Positions 53,140 through 64,000 of a stretch of DNA of 64,000 nt are shown piece after piece (the first letter of the stretch is position 1; each line of letters opens with the position of its first letter). Below the pieces are notes generated by a model. The model did no database searches. It saw nothing but the letters and a program-made list of their open reading frames with translations, and had not been told where the DNA came from. Origin of the DNA: Antitrichia curtipendula (taxonomy: Eukaryota; Streptophyta; Bryopsida; Hypnales; Leucodontaceae); contig OX579637.1 of the NCBI GenBank assembly GCA_951230915.1, positions 15,500,001 to 15,564,000 of the forward strand, read 5' to 3'. The translations under genes were made by a program, and so were the position numbers.

Positions 53140-56100
53140 ATTTGTGTGAAGTCTCTTTCAAAATGAAATTCTATGACATTTGATGTTTGACACCATTAAA
53201 GTACGGATCGGACCTTATTCCCTATTTTTTGGAATTGACGTGCGATTGGATTGCAATTACATATCAAATTAATATTTGTGCGCATTTAAGTACTTGAGGG
53301 TAACTATTTGCAACTTGTACGATTTGTGTGAAGTTTCCTTCAAAATGAAATTCTATGACATTTGATGTTTGACACCATTAATGTACAGATTGGACTTATT
53401 CTATATTCTTTTGAATGGACGTGCGAATGGATTGCAATTACATATCAAATTAGTATTTGTGGGCATTTAAGTACTTGAGGGTAACTATTTGCAACTTGTA
53501 CGATTTGTGTGAAGTTTCCTTCAAAATGAAATTTTATGACATTTGATGTTTGACACCATTAATGTACAGGTTGGACTTATTCTATATTCTTTTGAATGGA
53601 CGTGCGATTGGATTGCAATTACTTATCAAATTAGTCTTTGTGGGCATTTAGGTACTTGAGGATAACTATTTGCAACTTGTACGATTTGTGTGAAGTCTCT
53701 TTCAAAATGAAATTCTATGACATTTGATGTTTGACACCATTAAAGTACGGATCGGACCTTATTCCCTATTTTTTGGAATTGACGTGCGATTGGATTGCAA
53801 TTACATATCAAATTAATATTTGTGCGCATTTAAGTACTTGAGGGTAACTATTTGCAACTTGTACGATTTGTGTGAAGTTTCCTTCAAAATGAAATTCTAT
53901 GACATTTGATGTTTGACACCATTAATGTACACATTGGACTTATTCTATATTTTTTTGAATGGACGTGCGAATGGATTGCAATTACATATCAAATTAGTAT
54001 TTGTGGGCATTTAAGTACTTGAGGGTAACTATTTGCAACTTGTACGATTTGTGTGAAGTCTCTTTTAAAATGAAATTCTATGACATTTGATGTTTGACAC
54101 CATTAAAGTACGGATCGGACCTTATTCCCTATTTTTTGGAATTGACGTGCGATTGGATTGCAATTACATATCAAATTAATATTTGTGCGCATTTAAGTAC
54201 TTGAGGGTAACTATTTGCAACTTGTACGATTTGTGTGAAGTTTCCTTCAAAATGAAATTCTATGACATTTGATGTTTGACACCATTAATGTACAGATTGG
54301 ACTTATTCTGTATTTTTTTGAATGGACGTGCGAATGGATTGCAATTACATATCAAATTAGTATTTGTGGGCATTTAAGTACTTGAGGGTAACTATTTGCA
54401 ACTTGTACGATTTGTGTGAAGTCTCTTTCAAAATGAAATTCTATGACATTTGATGTTTGACACCATTAATGTACAGGTTGGACTTATTCTATATTCTTTC
54501 GAATGGTCGTGCGATTGGATTGCAATTACATATCAAATTAGTATTTGTGGGCATTTAAGTACTTGAGGGTAACTATTTGCAACTTGTACGATTTGTATGA
54601 AGTCTCTTTCAAAATAAAATTCTATGACATTTGATGTTTGACACCATTAATGTACAGGTTGGACTTATTCTATATTCTTTTGAATGGACGTGCGATTGGA
54701 TTGCAATTACATATCAAATTAGTATTTGTGGGCATTTAAGTACTTGAAGGTAACTATTTGCAACTTGTACGATTTGTGTGAAGTTTCCTTCAAAATGAAA
54801 TTCTATGACATTTGATGTTTGACACCATTAATGTACAGGTTGGACTTATTCTATATTCTTTTGAATGGACGTGCGATTGGATTGCAATTACATATCAAAT
54901 TAGTCTTTGTGGGCATTTAGGTACTTGAGGGTAACTATTTGCAACTTGTACGATTTGTGTGAAGTCTCTTTCAAAATGAAATTCTATGACATTTGATGTT
55001 TGACACCATTAAAGTACGGATCGGACCTTATTCCCTATTTTTTGGAATTGACGTGCGATTGGATTGCAATTACATATCAAATTAATATTTGTGCGCATTT
55101 AAGTACTTGAGGGTAACTATTTGCAACTTGTACGATTTGTGTGAAGTTTCCTTCAAAATGAAATTCTATGACATTTGATGTTTGACACCATTAATGTACA
55201 GGTTGGACTTATTCTATATTCTTTTGAATAGACGTGCGATTGGATTGCAATTACATATCAAATTAGTATTTGTGGGCATTTAAGTACTTGAGGGTAACTA
55301 TTTGCAACTTGTACGATTTGTGTGAAGTTTCCTTCAAAATGAAATTCTATGACATTTGATGTTTGACACCATTAATGTACAGGTTGGACTTATTCTATAT
55401 TCTTTTGAATGGATGTGCGATTGGATTGCAATTACATATCAAATTAGTATTTGTGGGCATTTAAGTACTTGAGGGTAACTATTTGCAACTTGTACGATTT
55501 GTGTGAAGTTTCCTTCAAAATGAAATTCTATGACATTTGATGTTTGAAACCATTAATGTACAGATTGGACCTTATTCCCTATTTTTTGGAATTGACGTGC
55601 GATTGGATTGCAATTACATATCAAATTAGTATTTGTGGGCATTTAAATACTTGAGGGTAACTATTTGCAACTTGTACAATTTGTGTGAAGTTTCCTTCAA
55701 AATGAAATTCTATGACATTTGATGTTTGACACCATTAATGTACAGATTGGACTTATTCTATATTCTTTTGAATGGACGTGCGAATGGATTGCAATTACAT
55801 ATCAAATTAGTATTTGTGCGCATTTAAGTACTTGAGGGTAACTATTTGCAACTTGTACGATTTGTGTGAAGTTTCCTTCAAAATGAAATTCTATGACATT
55901 TGATGTTTGACACCATTAATGTAGAGGTTGGACTTATTCTATATTCTTTTGAATGGACGTGCGATTGGATTGCAATTACATATCAAATTAGTCTTTGTGG
56001 GCATTTAGGTACTTGAGGGTAACTATTTGCAACTTGTACGATTTGTGTGAAGTCTCTTTCAAAATGAAATTCTATGACATTTGATGTTTGACACCATTAA

Positions 56101-56403
56101 AGTACGGATCGGACCTTATTCCCTGTTTTTTGGAATTGACGTGCGATTGGATTGCAATTACATATCAAATTAATATTTGTGCGCATTTAAGTACTTGAGG
56201 GTAACTATTTGCAACTTGTACGATTTGTGTGAAGTTTCCTTCAAAATGAAATTCTATGACATTTGATGTTTGACACCATTAATGTACAGATTGGACTTAT
56301 TCTATATTCTTTTGAATGGACGTGCGAATGGATTGCAATTACATATCAAATTAGTATTTGTGGGCATTTAAGTACTTGAGGGTAACTATTTGCAGCTTGT
56401 ACG
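53140..56403 (+). repeat. 26-monomer-spaced block, copy 2 (18 monomers)
   Basis: Second copy of 48,425-51,689. Private changes include GAAATTTTATGAC (53,528), AATTACTTATC (53,618) and GAATAGACGTG (55,226). The last is kept in the following 16-monomer copy, so this copy is the parent of that block. Confidence 0.87.
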
Positions 56404-56584
56404 ATTTGTGTGAAGTCTCTTTTAAAATGAAATTCTATGACATTTGATGTTTGACACCATTAATGTACAGGTTGGACTTATTCTATATTCTTTTGAATGG
56501 ACGTGCGATTGGATTGCAATTACATATCAAATTAGTATTTGTGGGCATTTAAGTACTTGAGGGTAACTATTTGCAACTTGTACG
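53684..56584 (+). repeat. 16-monomer HOR, copy 1 (2,901 bp)
   Basis: Sixteen units followed at once by a second copy. Markers at 2,901 bp offset: TGTACACATTGG (53,926/56,827), TTCTGTATTTTTTTG, TTTCGAATGGTCG, GAATAGACGTG, GAAACCATTAATG, GTACAATTTGTG, TGTAGAGGTTGG, CCCTGTTTTTTGG and GCAGCTTG, in order. Confidence 0.93.
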
Positions 56585-59485
56585 ATTTGTGTGAAGTCTC
56601 TTTTAAAATGAAATTCTATGACATTTGATGTTTGACACCATTAAAGTACGGATCGGACCTTATTCCCTATTTTTTGGAATTGACGTGCGATTGGATTGCA
56701 ATTACATATCAAATTAATATTTGTGCGCATTTAAGTACTTGAGGGTAACTATTTGCAACTTGTACGATTTGTGTGAAGTTTCCTTCAAAATGAAATTCTA
56801 TGACATTTGATGTTTGACACCATTAATGTACACATTGGACTTATTCTATATTTTTTTGAATGGACGTGCGAATGGATTGCAATTACATATCAAATTAGTA
56901 TTTGTGGGCATTTAAGTACTTGAGGGTAACTATTTGCAACTTGTACGATTTGTGTGAAGTCTCTTTTAAAATGAAATTCTATGACATTTGATGTTTGACA
57001 CCATTAAAGTACGGATCGGACCTTATTCCCTATTTTTTGGAATTGACGTGCGATTGGATTGCAATTACATATCAAATTAATATTTGTGCGCATTTAAGTA
57101 CTTGAGGGTAACTATTTGCAACTTGTACGATTTGTGTGAAGTTTCCTTCAAAATGAAATTCTATGACATTTGATGTTTGACACCATTAATGTACAGATTG
57201 GACTTATTCTGTATTTTTTTGAATGGACGTGCGAATGGATTGCAATTACATATCAAATTAGTATTTGTGGGCATTTAAGTACTTGAGGGTAACTATTTGC
57301 AACTTGTACGATTTGTGTGAAGTCTCTTTCAAAATGAAATTCTATGACATTTGATGTTTGACACCATTAATGTACAGGTTGGACTTATTCTATATTCTTT
57401 CGAATGGTCGTGCGATTGGATTGCAATTACATATCAAATTAGTATTTGTGGGCATTTAAGTACTTGAGGGTAACTATTTGCAACTTGTACGATTTGTATG
57501 AAGTCTCTTTCAAAATAAAATTCTATGACATTTGATGTTTGACACCATTAATGTACAGGTTGGACTTATTCTATATTCTTTTGAATGGACGTGCGATTGG
57601 ATTGCAATTACATATCAAATTAGTATTTGTGGGCATTTAAGTACTTGAAGGTAACTATTTGCAACTTGTACGATTTGTGTGAAGTTTCCTTCAAAATGAA
57701 ATTCTATGACATTTGATGTTTGACACCATTAATGTACAGGTTGGACTTATTCTATATTCTTTTGAATGGACGTGCGATTGGATTGCAATTACATATCAAA
57801 TTAGTCTTTGTGGGCATTTAGGTACTTGAGGGTAACTATTTGCAACTTGTACGATTTGTATGAAGTCTCTTTCAAAATGAAATTCTATGACATTTGATGT
57901 TTGACACCATTAAAGTACGGATCGGACCTTATTCCCTATTTTTTGGAATTGACGTGCGATTGGATTGCAATTACATATCAAATTAATATTTGTGCGCATT
58001 TAAGTACTTGAGGGTAACTATTTGCAACTTGTACGATTTGTGTGAAGTTTCCTTCAAAATGAAATTCTATGACATTTGATGTTTGACACCATTAATGTAC
58101 AGGTTGGACTTATTCTATATTCTTTTGAATAGACGTGCGATTGGATTGCAATTACATATCAAATTAGTATTTGTGGGCATTTAAGTACTTGAGGGTAACT
58201 ATTTGCAACTTGTACGATTTGTGTGAAGTTTCCTTCAAAATGAAATTCTATGACATTTGATGTTTGACACCATTAATGTACAGGTTGGACTTATTCTATA
58301 TTCTTTTGAATGGATGTGCGATTGGATTGCAATTACATATCAAATTAGTATTTGTGGGCATTTAAGTACTTGAGGGTAACTATTTGCAACTTGTACGATT
58401 TGTGTGAAGTTTCCTTCAAAATGAAATTCTATGACATTTGATGTTTGAAACCATTAATGTACAGATTGGACCTTATTCCCTATTTTTTGGAATTGACGTG
58501 CGATTGGATTGCAATTACATATCAAATTAGTATTTGTGGGCATTTAAATACTTGAGGGTAACTATTTGCAACTTGTACAATTTGTGTGAAGTTTCCTTCA
58601 AAATGAAATTCTATGACATTTGATGTTTGACACCATTAATGTACAGATTGGACTTATTCTATATTCTTTTGAATGGACGTGCGAATGGATTGCAATTACA
58701 TATCAAATTAGTATTTGTGCGCATTTAAGTACTTGAGGGTAACTATTTGCAACTTGTACGATTTGTGTGAAGTTTCCTTCAAAATGAAATTCTATGACAT
58801 TTGATGTTTGACACCATTAATGTAGAGGTTGGACTTATTCTATATTCTTTTGAATGGACGTGCGATTGGATTGCAATTACATATCAAATTAGTCTTTGTG
58901 GGCATTTAGGTACTTGAGGGTAACTATTTGCAACTTGTACGATTTGTGTGAAGTCTCTTTCAAAATGAAATTCTATGACATTTGATGTTTGACACCATTA
59001 AAGTACGGATCGGACCTTATTCCCTGTTTTTTGGAATTGACGTGCGATTGGATTGCAATCACATATCAAATTAATATTTGTGCGCATTTAAGTACTTGAG
59101 GGTAACTATTTGCAACTTGTACGATTTGTGTGAAGTTTCCTTCAAAATGAAATTCTATGACATTTGATGTTTGACACCATTAATGTACAGATTGGACTTA
59201 TTCTATATTCTTTTGAATGGACGTGCGAATGGATTGCAATTACATATCAAATTAGTATTTGTGGGCATTTAAGTACTTGAGGGTAACTATTTGCAGCTTG
59301 TACGATTTGTGTGAAGTCTCTTTTAAAATGAAATTCTATGACATTTGATGTTTGACACCATTAATGTACAGGTTGGACTTATTCTATATTCTTTTGAATG
59401 GACGTGCGATTGGATTGCAATTACATATCAAATTAGTATTTGTGGGCATTTAAGTACTTGAGGGTAACTATTTGCAACTTGTACG
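56585..59485 (+). repeat. 16-monomer HOR, copy 2 (2,901 bp)
   Basis: Second tandem copy of 53,684-56,584. Few differences seen: CTCTTTTAAAATG in the first unit, GTATGAAG for GTGTGAAG near 57,857, and GCAATCACATATC near 59,056. Confidence 0.93.
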
Positions 59486-60753
59486 ATTTGTATGAAGTCT
59501 CTTTCAAAATAAAATTCTATGACATTTGATGTTTGACACCATTAATGTACAGGTTGGACTTATTCTATATTCTTTTGAATGGACGTGCGATTGGATTGCA
59601 ATTACATATCAAATTAGTATTTGTGGGCATTTAAGTACTTGAGGGTAACTATTTGCAACTTGTACGATTTGTGTGAAGTTTCCTTCAAAATGAAATTCTA
59701 TGACATTTGATGTTTGACACCATTAATGTACAGATTGGACTTATTCTATATTCTTTTGAATGGACGTGCGAATGGATTGCAATTACATATCAAATTAGTA
59801 TTTGTGGGCATTTAAGTACTTGAGGGTGACTATTTGCAACTTGTTCGATTTGTGTGAAGTTTCCTTCAAAATGAAATTCTATGACATTTGATGTTTGACA
59901 CCATTAATGTACAGATTGGACTTATTCTATATTCTTTTGAATTGACGTGCGATTGGATTGCAATTACATATCAAATTAGTATTTGTGGGCATTTAGGTAC
60001 TTGAGGGTAACTATTTGCAACTTGTACGATTTGTGTGAAGTCTCTTTTAAAATGAAATTCTATGACATTTGATGTTTGACACTATTATTGTACAGGTTGG
60101 ACTTATTCTATATTCTTTTGAATGGACGTGCGATTGGATTGCAATTACATATCAAATTAGTATTTGTGGGCATTTAGGTACTTGAGGGTAACTATTTGCA
60201 ACTTGTACGATTTGTGTGAAGTTTCCTTCAAAATGAAATTCTATGACATTTGATGTTTGACACCATTAATGTACAGGTTGGACTTATTCTATATTCTTTT
60301 GAATGGATGTGCGATTGGATTGCAATTACATATCAAATTAGTATTTGTGGGCATTTAAGTACTTGAGGGTAACTATTTGCAACTTGTACGATTTGTGTGA
60401 AGTTTCCTTCAAAATGAAATTCTATGACATTTGATGTTTGACACCATTAATGTAGAGATTGGACTTATTCTATATTCTTTTGAATGGACGTGCGAATGGA
60501 TTGCAATTACATATCAAATTAGTCTTTGTGGGCATTTAGGTACTTGAGGGTAACTATTTGCAACTTGTACGATTTGTGTGAAGTCTCTTTCAAAATGAAA
60601 TTCTATGACATTTGATGTTTGACACCATTAAAGTACGGATCGGACCTTATTCCCTGTTTTTTGGAATTGACGTGCGATTGGATTGCAATTACATATCAAA
60701 TTAATATTTGTGCGCATTTAAGTACTTGAGGGTAACTATTTGCAACTTGTACG
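59486..60753 (+). repeat. Seven monomers linking the last two HORs
   Basis: The first two units (AATAAAATTC, then GCGAATGG) also occur at 61,116 (1,630 bp, 9 monomers). One unit has GAGGGTGACTATTTG with CTTGTTCGATTTG (59,824-59,850) and another GACACTATTATTG (60,080). No gene or other element is seen. Confidence 0.83.
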
Positions 60754-61321
60754 ATTTGTGTGAAGTTTCCTTCAAAATGAAATTCTATGACATTTGATGT
60801 TTGACACCATTAATGTACAGATTGGACTTATTCTATATTCTTTTGAATGGACGTGCGAATGGATTGCAATTACATATCAAATTAGTATTTGTGCGCATTT
60901 AAGTACTTGAGGGTAACTATTTGCAACTTGTACGATTTGTGTGAAGTCTCTTTCAAAATGAAATTCTATGACATTTGATGTTTGACACCATTAATGTACA
61001 GGTTGGACTTATTCTATATTCTTTTGAATGGACGTGCGATTGGATTGCAATTACATATCAAATTAGTATTTGTGGGCATTTAAGTACTTGAGGGTAACTA
61101 TTTGCAACTTGTACGATTTGTATGAAGTCTCTTTCAAAATAAAATTCTATGACATTTGATGTTTGACACCATTAATGTACAGGTTGGACTTATTCTATAT
61201 TCTTTTGAATGGACGTGCGATTGGATTGCAATTACATATCAAATTAGTATTTGTGGGCATTTAAGTACTTGAGGGTAACTATTTGCAACTTGTACGATTT
61301 GTGTGAAGTTTCCTTCAAAAT

Positions 61322-61449
61322 GAAATTCTATGACATTTGATGTTTGACACCATTAATGTACAGATTGGACTTATTCTATATTCTTTTGAATGGACGTGCG
61401 AATGGATTGCAATTACATATCAAATTAGTATTTGTGGGCATTTAAGTAC
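61322..61449 (+). repeat. Possible internal half-repeat within the monomer
   Basis: In the reference monomer, 61,322-61,361 (GAAATTCTATGAC... to ATGTAC) can be aligned with 61,409-61,449 (GCAATTACATATC... to AAGTAC) with one gap. I count about 26 matches in 41 columns. The two segments lie 87-88 bp apart, and the return distance to the next unit is about 93 bp. This suggests that the 181 bp unit arose from two shorter, roughly 90 bp units. Significance against AT-rich background was not tested. Confidence 0.4.
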
Positions 61450-61451
61450 TT
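61406..61451 (+). other. Cluster of short dyad symmetries
   Basis: Perfect palindromes ATTGCAAT (61,406-61,413) and AAGTACTT (61,444-61,451) flank an interrupted dyad CAAAT-N4-ATTTG (61,421-61,434). All three lie within 46 bp of each monomer. Another dyad, TTTCA-AAA-TGAAA, occurs near the start of the left-hand types. AAGTACTT is broken to AGGTACTT in many units, so it is not invariant. Dyads of this kind can form hairpins or bind dimeric proteins; neither is shown here. Confidence 0.55.
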
Positions 61452-62927
61452 GAGGGTAACTATTTGCAACTTGTACGATTTGTGTGAAGTTTCCTTCAAA
61501 ATGAAATTCTATGACATTTGATGTTTGAAACCATTAATGTACAGATTGGACCTTATTCCCTATTTTTTGGAATTGACGTGCGATTGGATTGCAATTACAT
61601 ATCAAATTAGTATTTGTGGGCATTTAAATACTTGAGGGTAACTATTTGCAACTTGTACAATTTGTGTGAAGTTTCCTTCAAAATGAAATTCTATGACATT
61701 TGATGTTTGACACCATTAATGTACAGATTGGACTTATTCTATATTCTTTTGAATGGACGTGCGAATGGATTGCAATTACATATCAAATTAGTATTTGTGC
61801 GCATTTAAGTACTTGAGGGTAACTATTTGCAACTTGTACGATTTGTGTGAAGTTTCCTTCAAAATGAAATTCTATGACATTTGATGTTTGACACCATTAA
61901 TGTACAGGTTGGACTTATTCTATATTCTTTTGAATGGACGTGCGATTGGATTGCAATTACATATCAAATTAGTCTTTGTGGGCATTTAGGTACTTGAGGG
62001 TAACTATTTGCAACTTGTACGATTTGTGTGAAGTCTCTTTCAAAATGAAATTCTATGACATTTGATGTTTGACACCATTAAAGTACGGATCGGACCTTAT
62101 TCCCTGTTTTTTGGAATTGACGTGCGATTGGATTGCAATTACATATCAAATTAATATTTGTGCGCATTTAAGTACTTGAGGGTAACTATTTGCAACTTGT
62201 ACGATTTGTGTGAAGTTTCCTTCAAAATGAAATTCTATGACATTTGATGTTTGACACCATTAATGTACACATTGGACTTATTCTATATTCTTTTGAATGG
62301 ACGTGCGAATGGATTGCAATTACATATCAAATTAATATTTGTGGGCATTTAAGTACTTGAGGGTAACTATTTGCAGCTTGTACGATTTGTGTGAAGTCTC
62401 TTTTAAAATGAAATTCTATGACATTTGATGTTTGACACCATTAATGTACAGGTTGGACTTATTCTATATTCTTTTGAATGGACGTGCGATTGGATTGCAA
62501 TTACATATCAAATTAGTATTTGTGGGCATTTAAGTACTTGAGGGTAACTATTTGCAACTTGTACGATTTGTATGAAGTCTCTTTCAAAATAAAATTCTAT
62601 GACATTTGATGTTTGACACCATTAATGTACAGGTTGGACTTATTCTATATTCTTTTGAATGGACGTGCGATTGGATTGCAATTACATATCAAATTAGTAT
62701 TTGTGGGCATTTAAGTACTTGAGGGTAACTATTTGCAACTTGTACGATTTGTGTGAAGTCTCTTTCAAAATGAAATTCTATGACATTTGATGTTTGACAC
62801 CATTAATGTACAGGTTGGACTTATTCTATATTCTTTTGAATGGACGTGCGATTGGATTGCAATTACATATCAAATTAGTATTTGTGGGCATTTAAGTACT
62901 TGAGGGTAACTATTTGCAACTTGTACG

Positions 62928-64000
62928 ATTTGTGTGAAGTTTCCTTCAAAATGAAATTCTATGACATTTGATGTTTGACACCATTAATGTACAGATTGGA
63001 CTTATTCTATATTCTTTTGAATGGACGTGCGAATGGATTGCAATTACATATCAAATTAGTATTTGTGCGCATTTAAGTACTTGAGGGTAACTATTTGCAA
63101 CTTGTACGATTTGTGTGAAGTCTCTTTCAAAATGAAATTCTATGACATTTGATGTTTGACACCATTAATGTACAGGTTGGACTTATTCTATATTCTTTTG
63201 AATGGACGTGCGATTGGATTGCAATTACATATCAAATTAGTATTTGTGGGCATTTAAGTACTTGAGGGTAACTATTTGCAACTTGTACGATTTGTATGAA
63301 GTCTCTTTCAAAATAAAATTCTATGACATTTGATGTTTGACACCATTAATGTACAGGTTGGACTTATTCTATATTCTTTTGAATGGACGTGCGATTGGAT
63401 TGCAATTACATATCAAATTAGTATTTGTGGGCATTTAAGTACTTGAGGGTAACTATTTGCAACTTGTACGATTTGTGTGAAGTTTCCTTCAAAATGAAAT
63501 TCTATGACATTTGATGTTTGACACCATTAATGTACAGATTGGACTTATTCTATATTCTTTTGAATGGACGTGCGAATGGATTGCAATTACATATCAAATT
63601 AGTATTTGTGGGCATTTAAGTACTTGAGGGTAACTATTTGCAACTTGTACGATTTGTGTGAAGTTTCCTTCAAAATGAAATTCTATGACATTTGATGTTT
63701 GAAACCATTAATGTACAGATTGGACCTTATTCCCTATTTTTTGGAATTGACGTGCGATTGGATTGCAATTACATATCAAATTAGTATTTGTGGGCATTTA
63801 AATACTTGAGGGTAACTATTTGCAACTTGTACAATTTGTGTGAAGTTTCCTTCAAAATGAAATTCTATGACATTTGATGTTTGACACCATTAATGTACAG
63901 ATTGGACTTATTCTATATTCTTTTGAATGGACGTGCGAATGGATTGCAATTACATATCAAATTAGTATTTGTGCGCATTTAAGTACTTGAGGGTAACTAT
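62928..64000 (+). repeat. 12-monomer HOR, copy 2, cut by window end
   Basis: About 5.9 monomers of the second copy, still matching 60,754 onward at every marker when the sequence stops. The HOR therefore continues beyond the window. Confidence 0.9.

Larger units (their letters stand above)
61297..61477 (+). repeat. Reference 181 bp monomer (right-hand type)
   Basis: This unit is a convenient type copy of the homogenised right half. It is 181 bp with 58 G+C bases (32%). Landmarks by monomer position: GTGTGAAGTTTCC at 5-17; ATGAAATTCTATGACA at 24-39; GACACCATTAATGTAC at 50-65; CAGATTGGACTTATTC at 65-80; GGACGTGCGAATGG at 96-109; ATTGCAAT at 110-117; CAAATTAGTATTTG at 125-138; AAGTACTT at 148-155; GCAACTTGTACG at 170-181. 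It has three CpG sites (99-100, 103-104, 180-181). Stops fall in all three forward frames by position 44 (TGA at 8, 25, 35, 42) and in all three reverse frames by position 59, which rules out coding. Confidence 0.95.
60754..62927 (+). repeat. 12-monomer HOR, copy 1 (2,174 bp)
   Basis: Twelve units whose order restarts at 62,928. Markers at 2,174 bp offset: GCGAATGG with TTTGTGCGCATT, the AATAAAATTC unit (61,139/63,313), GAAACCATTAATG with TTATTCCCTATT (61,527/63,701), and the GTACAATTTGTG junction. Confidence 0.9.
1..64000 (+). repeat. Continuous 181-182 bp satellite array, about 353 monomers
   Basis: The whole window is one tandem array of a single monomer family. Each unit can be phased at ATTTGTGTGAAG (variants GTCTG and GTATG) and ends GCAACTTGTACG. 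Every copy reads in the same direction. I found no inversion, inserted mobile element or non-satellite base run. Mean spacing is 182.0 bp over the first 12,740 bp and about 181.1 bp afterwards. The length fits one nucleosome plus linker, as in many centromeric satellites. A centromeric or heterochromatic role is inferred from structure only. Both ends of the window lie inside the array, so its true size is unknown. Confidence 0.98.

Noticed and set aside
1..64000. Protein-coding genes or short open frames inside the repeat
   Set aside because: Stops occur in all six frames within the first 60 bases of the monomer. Because 181 and 182 are not multiples of three, frames shift at every unit, so only short chance frames exist.
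1..64000. CRISPR array
   Set aside because: Regular spacing suggests it at first sight, but the whole 181-182 bp unit repeats with no unique spacers and no cas genes, and units are far longer than CRISPR repeats.
1..64000. rDNA spacer, microsatellite or viral repeat
   Set aside because: No rRNA sequence, no short motif runs and no viral genes are present; the unit length and HORs fit classical satellite DNA.

Overview
The window is one uninterrupted block of tandem satellite DNA. It holds about 353 copies of a 181-182 bp monomer, all in the same orientation, from base 1 to base 64,000. I see no gene, RNA gene, transposon, CRISPR array or single-copy sequence. A representative monomer is about 32% G+C (58 of 181 bases). 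Stop codons fall in all six frames within the first 60 bases of the monomer, so no real coding region fits. A nucleosome-plus-linker repeat length, AT-richness, no interrupting elements and layered higher-order repeats (HORs) point to a eukaryotic centromeric or heterochromatic satellite. A plant is my first guess, because 150-185 bp centromeric satellites are common there. That is inference: I did not recognise the monomer from memory and cannot name the species.

Layout. (1) 1-12,740 holds exactly 70 monomers of 182 bp with no net length change. Two subtypes (called F and G here) mostly alternate, making a 364 bp dimer. On top of that lies a 16-monomer repeat at the left and a clean tandem pair of 12-monomer blocks (2 x 2,184 bp) at the right. 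(2) 12,741 to about 21,000 is the most divergent part: monomers run 177-183 bp, several lack 5 bp near the 3' end, and several have lost CpG sites. It carries duplicated segments at 2,534 and 1,801 bp spacing. (3) About 20,862-34,649 is a patchwork of 7-, 4-, 8- and 2-monomer duplications. (4) 34,650-64,000 is the most homogenised part. It has large recent blocks: 11-monomer (1,993 bp), 20-monomer (two full copies of 3,625 bp), 16-monomer (about 2,901 bp, twice), 26-monomer spacing (4,715 bp) and a 12-monomer block (2,174 bp) cut by the window end. A monomer subtype with GGATCGG first appears here, at 40,629.

The pieces look like one history seen at several ages: old decayed monomers in the middle, a length-locked 182 bp family on the left, and repeated segmental amplification of 181 bp types on the right. 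The monomer also seems to carry a faint internal duplication (half-units of about 88-93 bp). All block boundaries come from reading diagnostic variants by eye; they are good to about one monomer, and identity levels were not computed.
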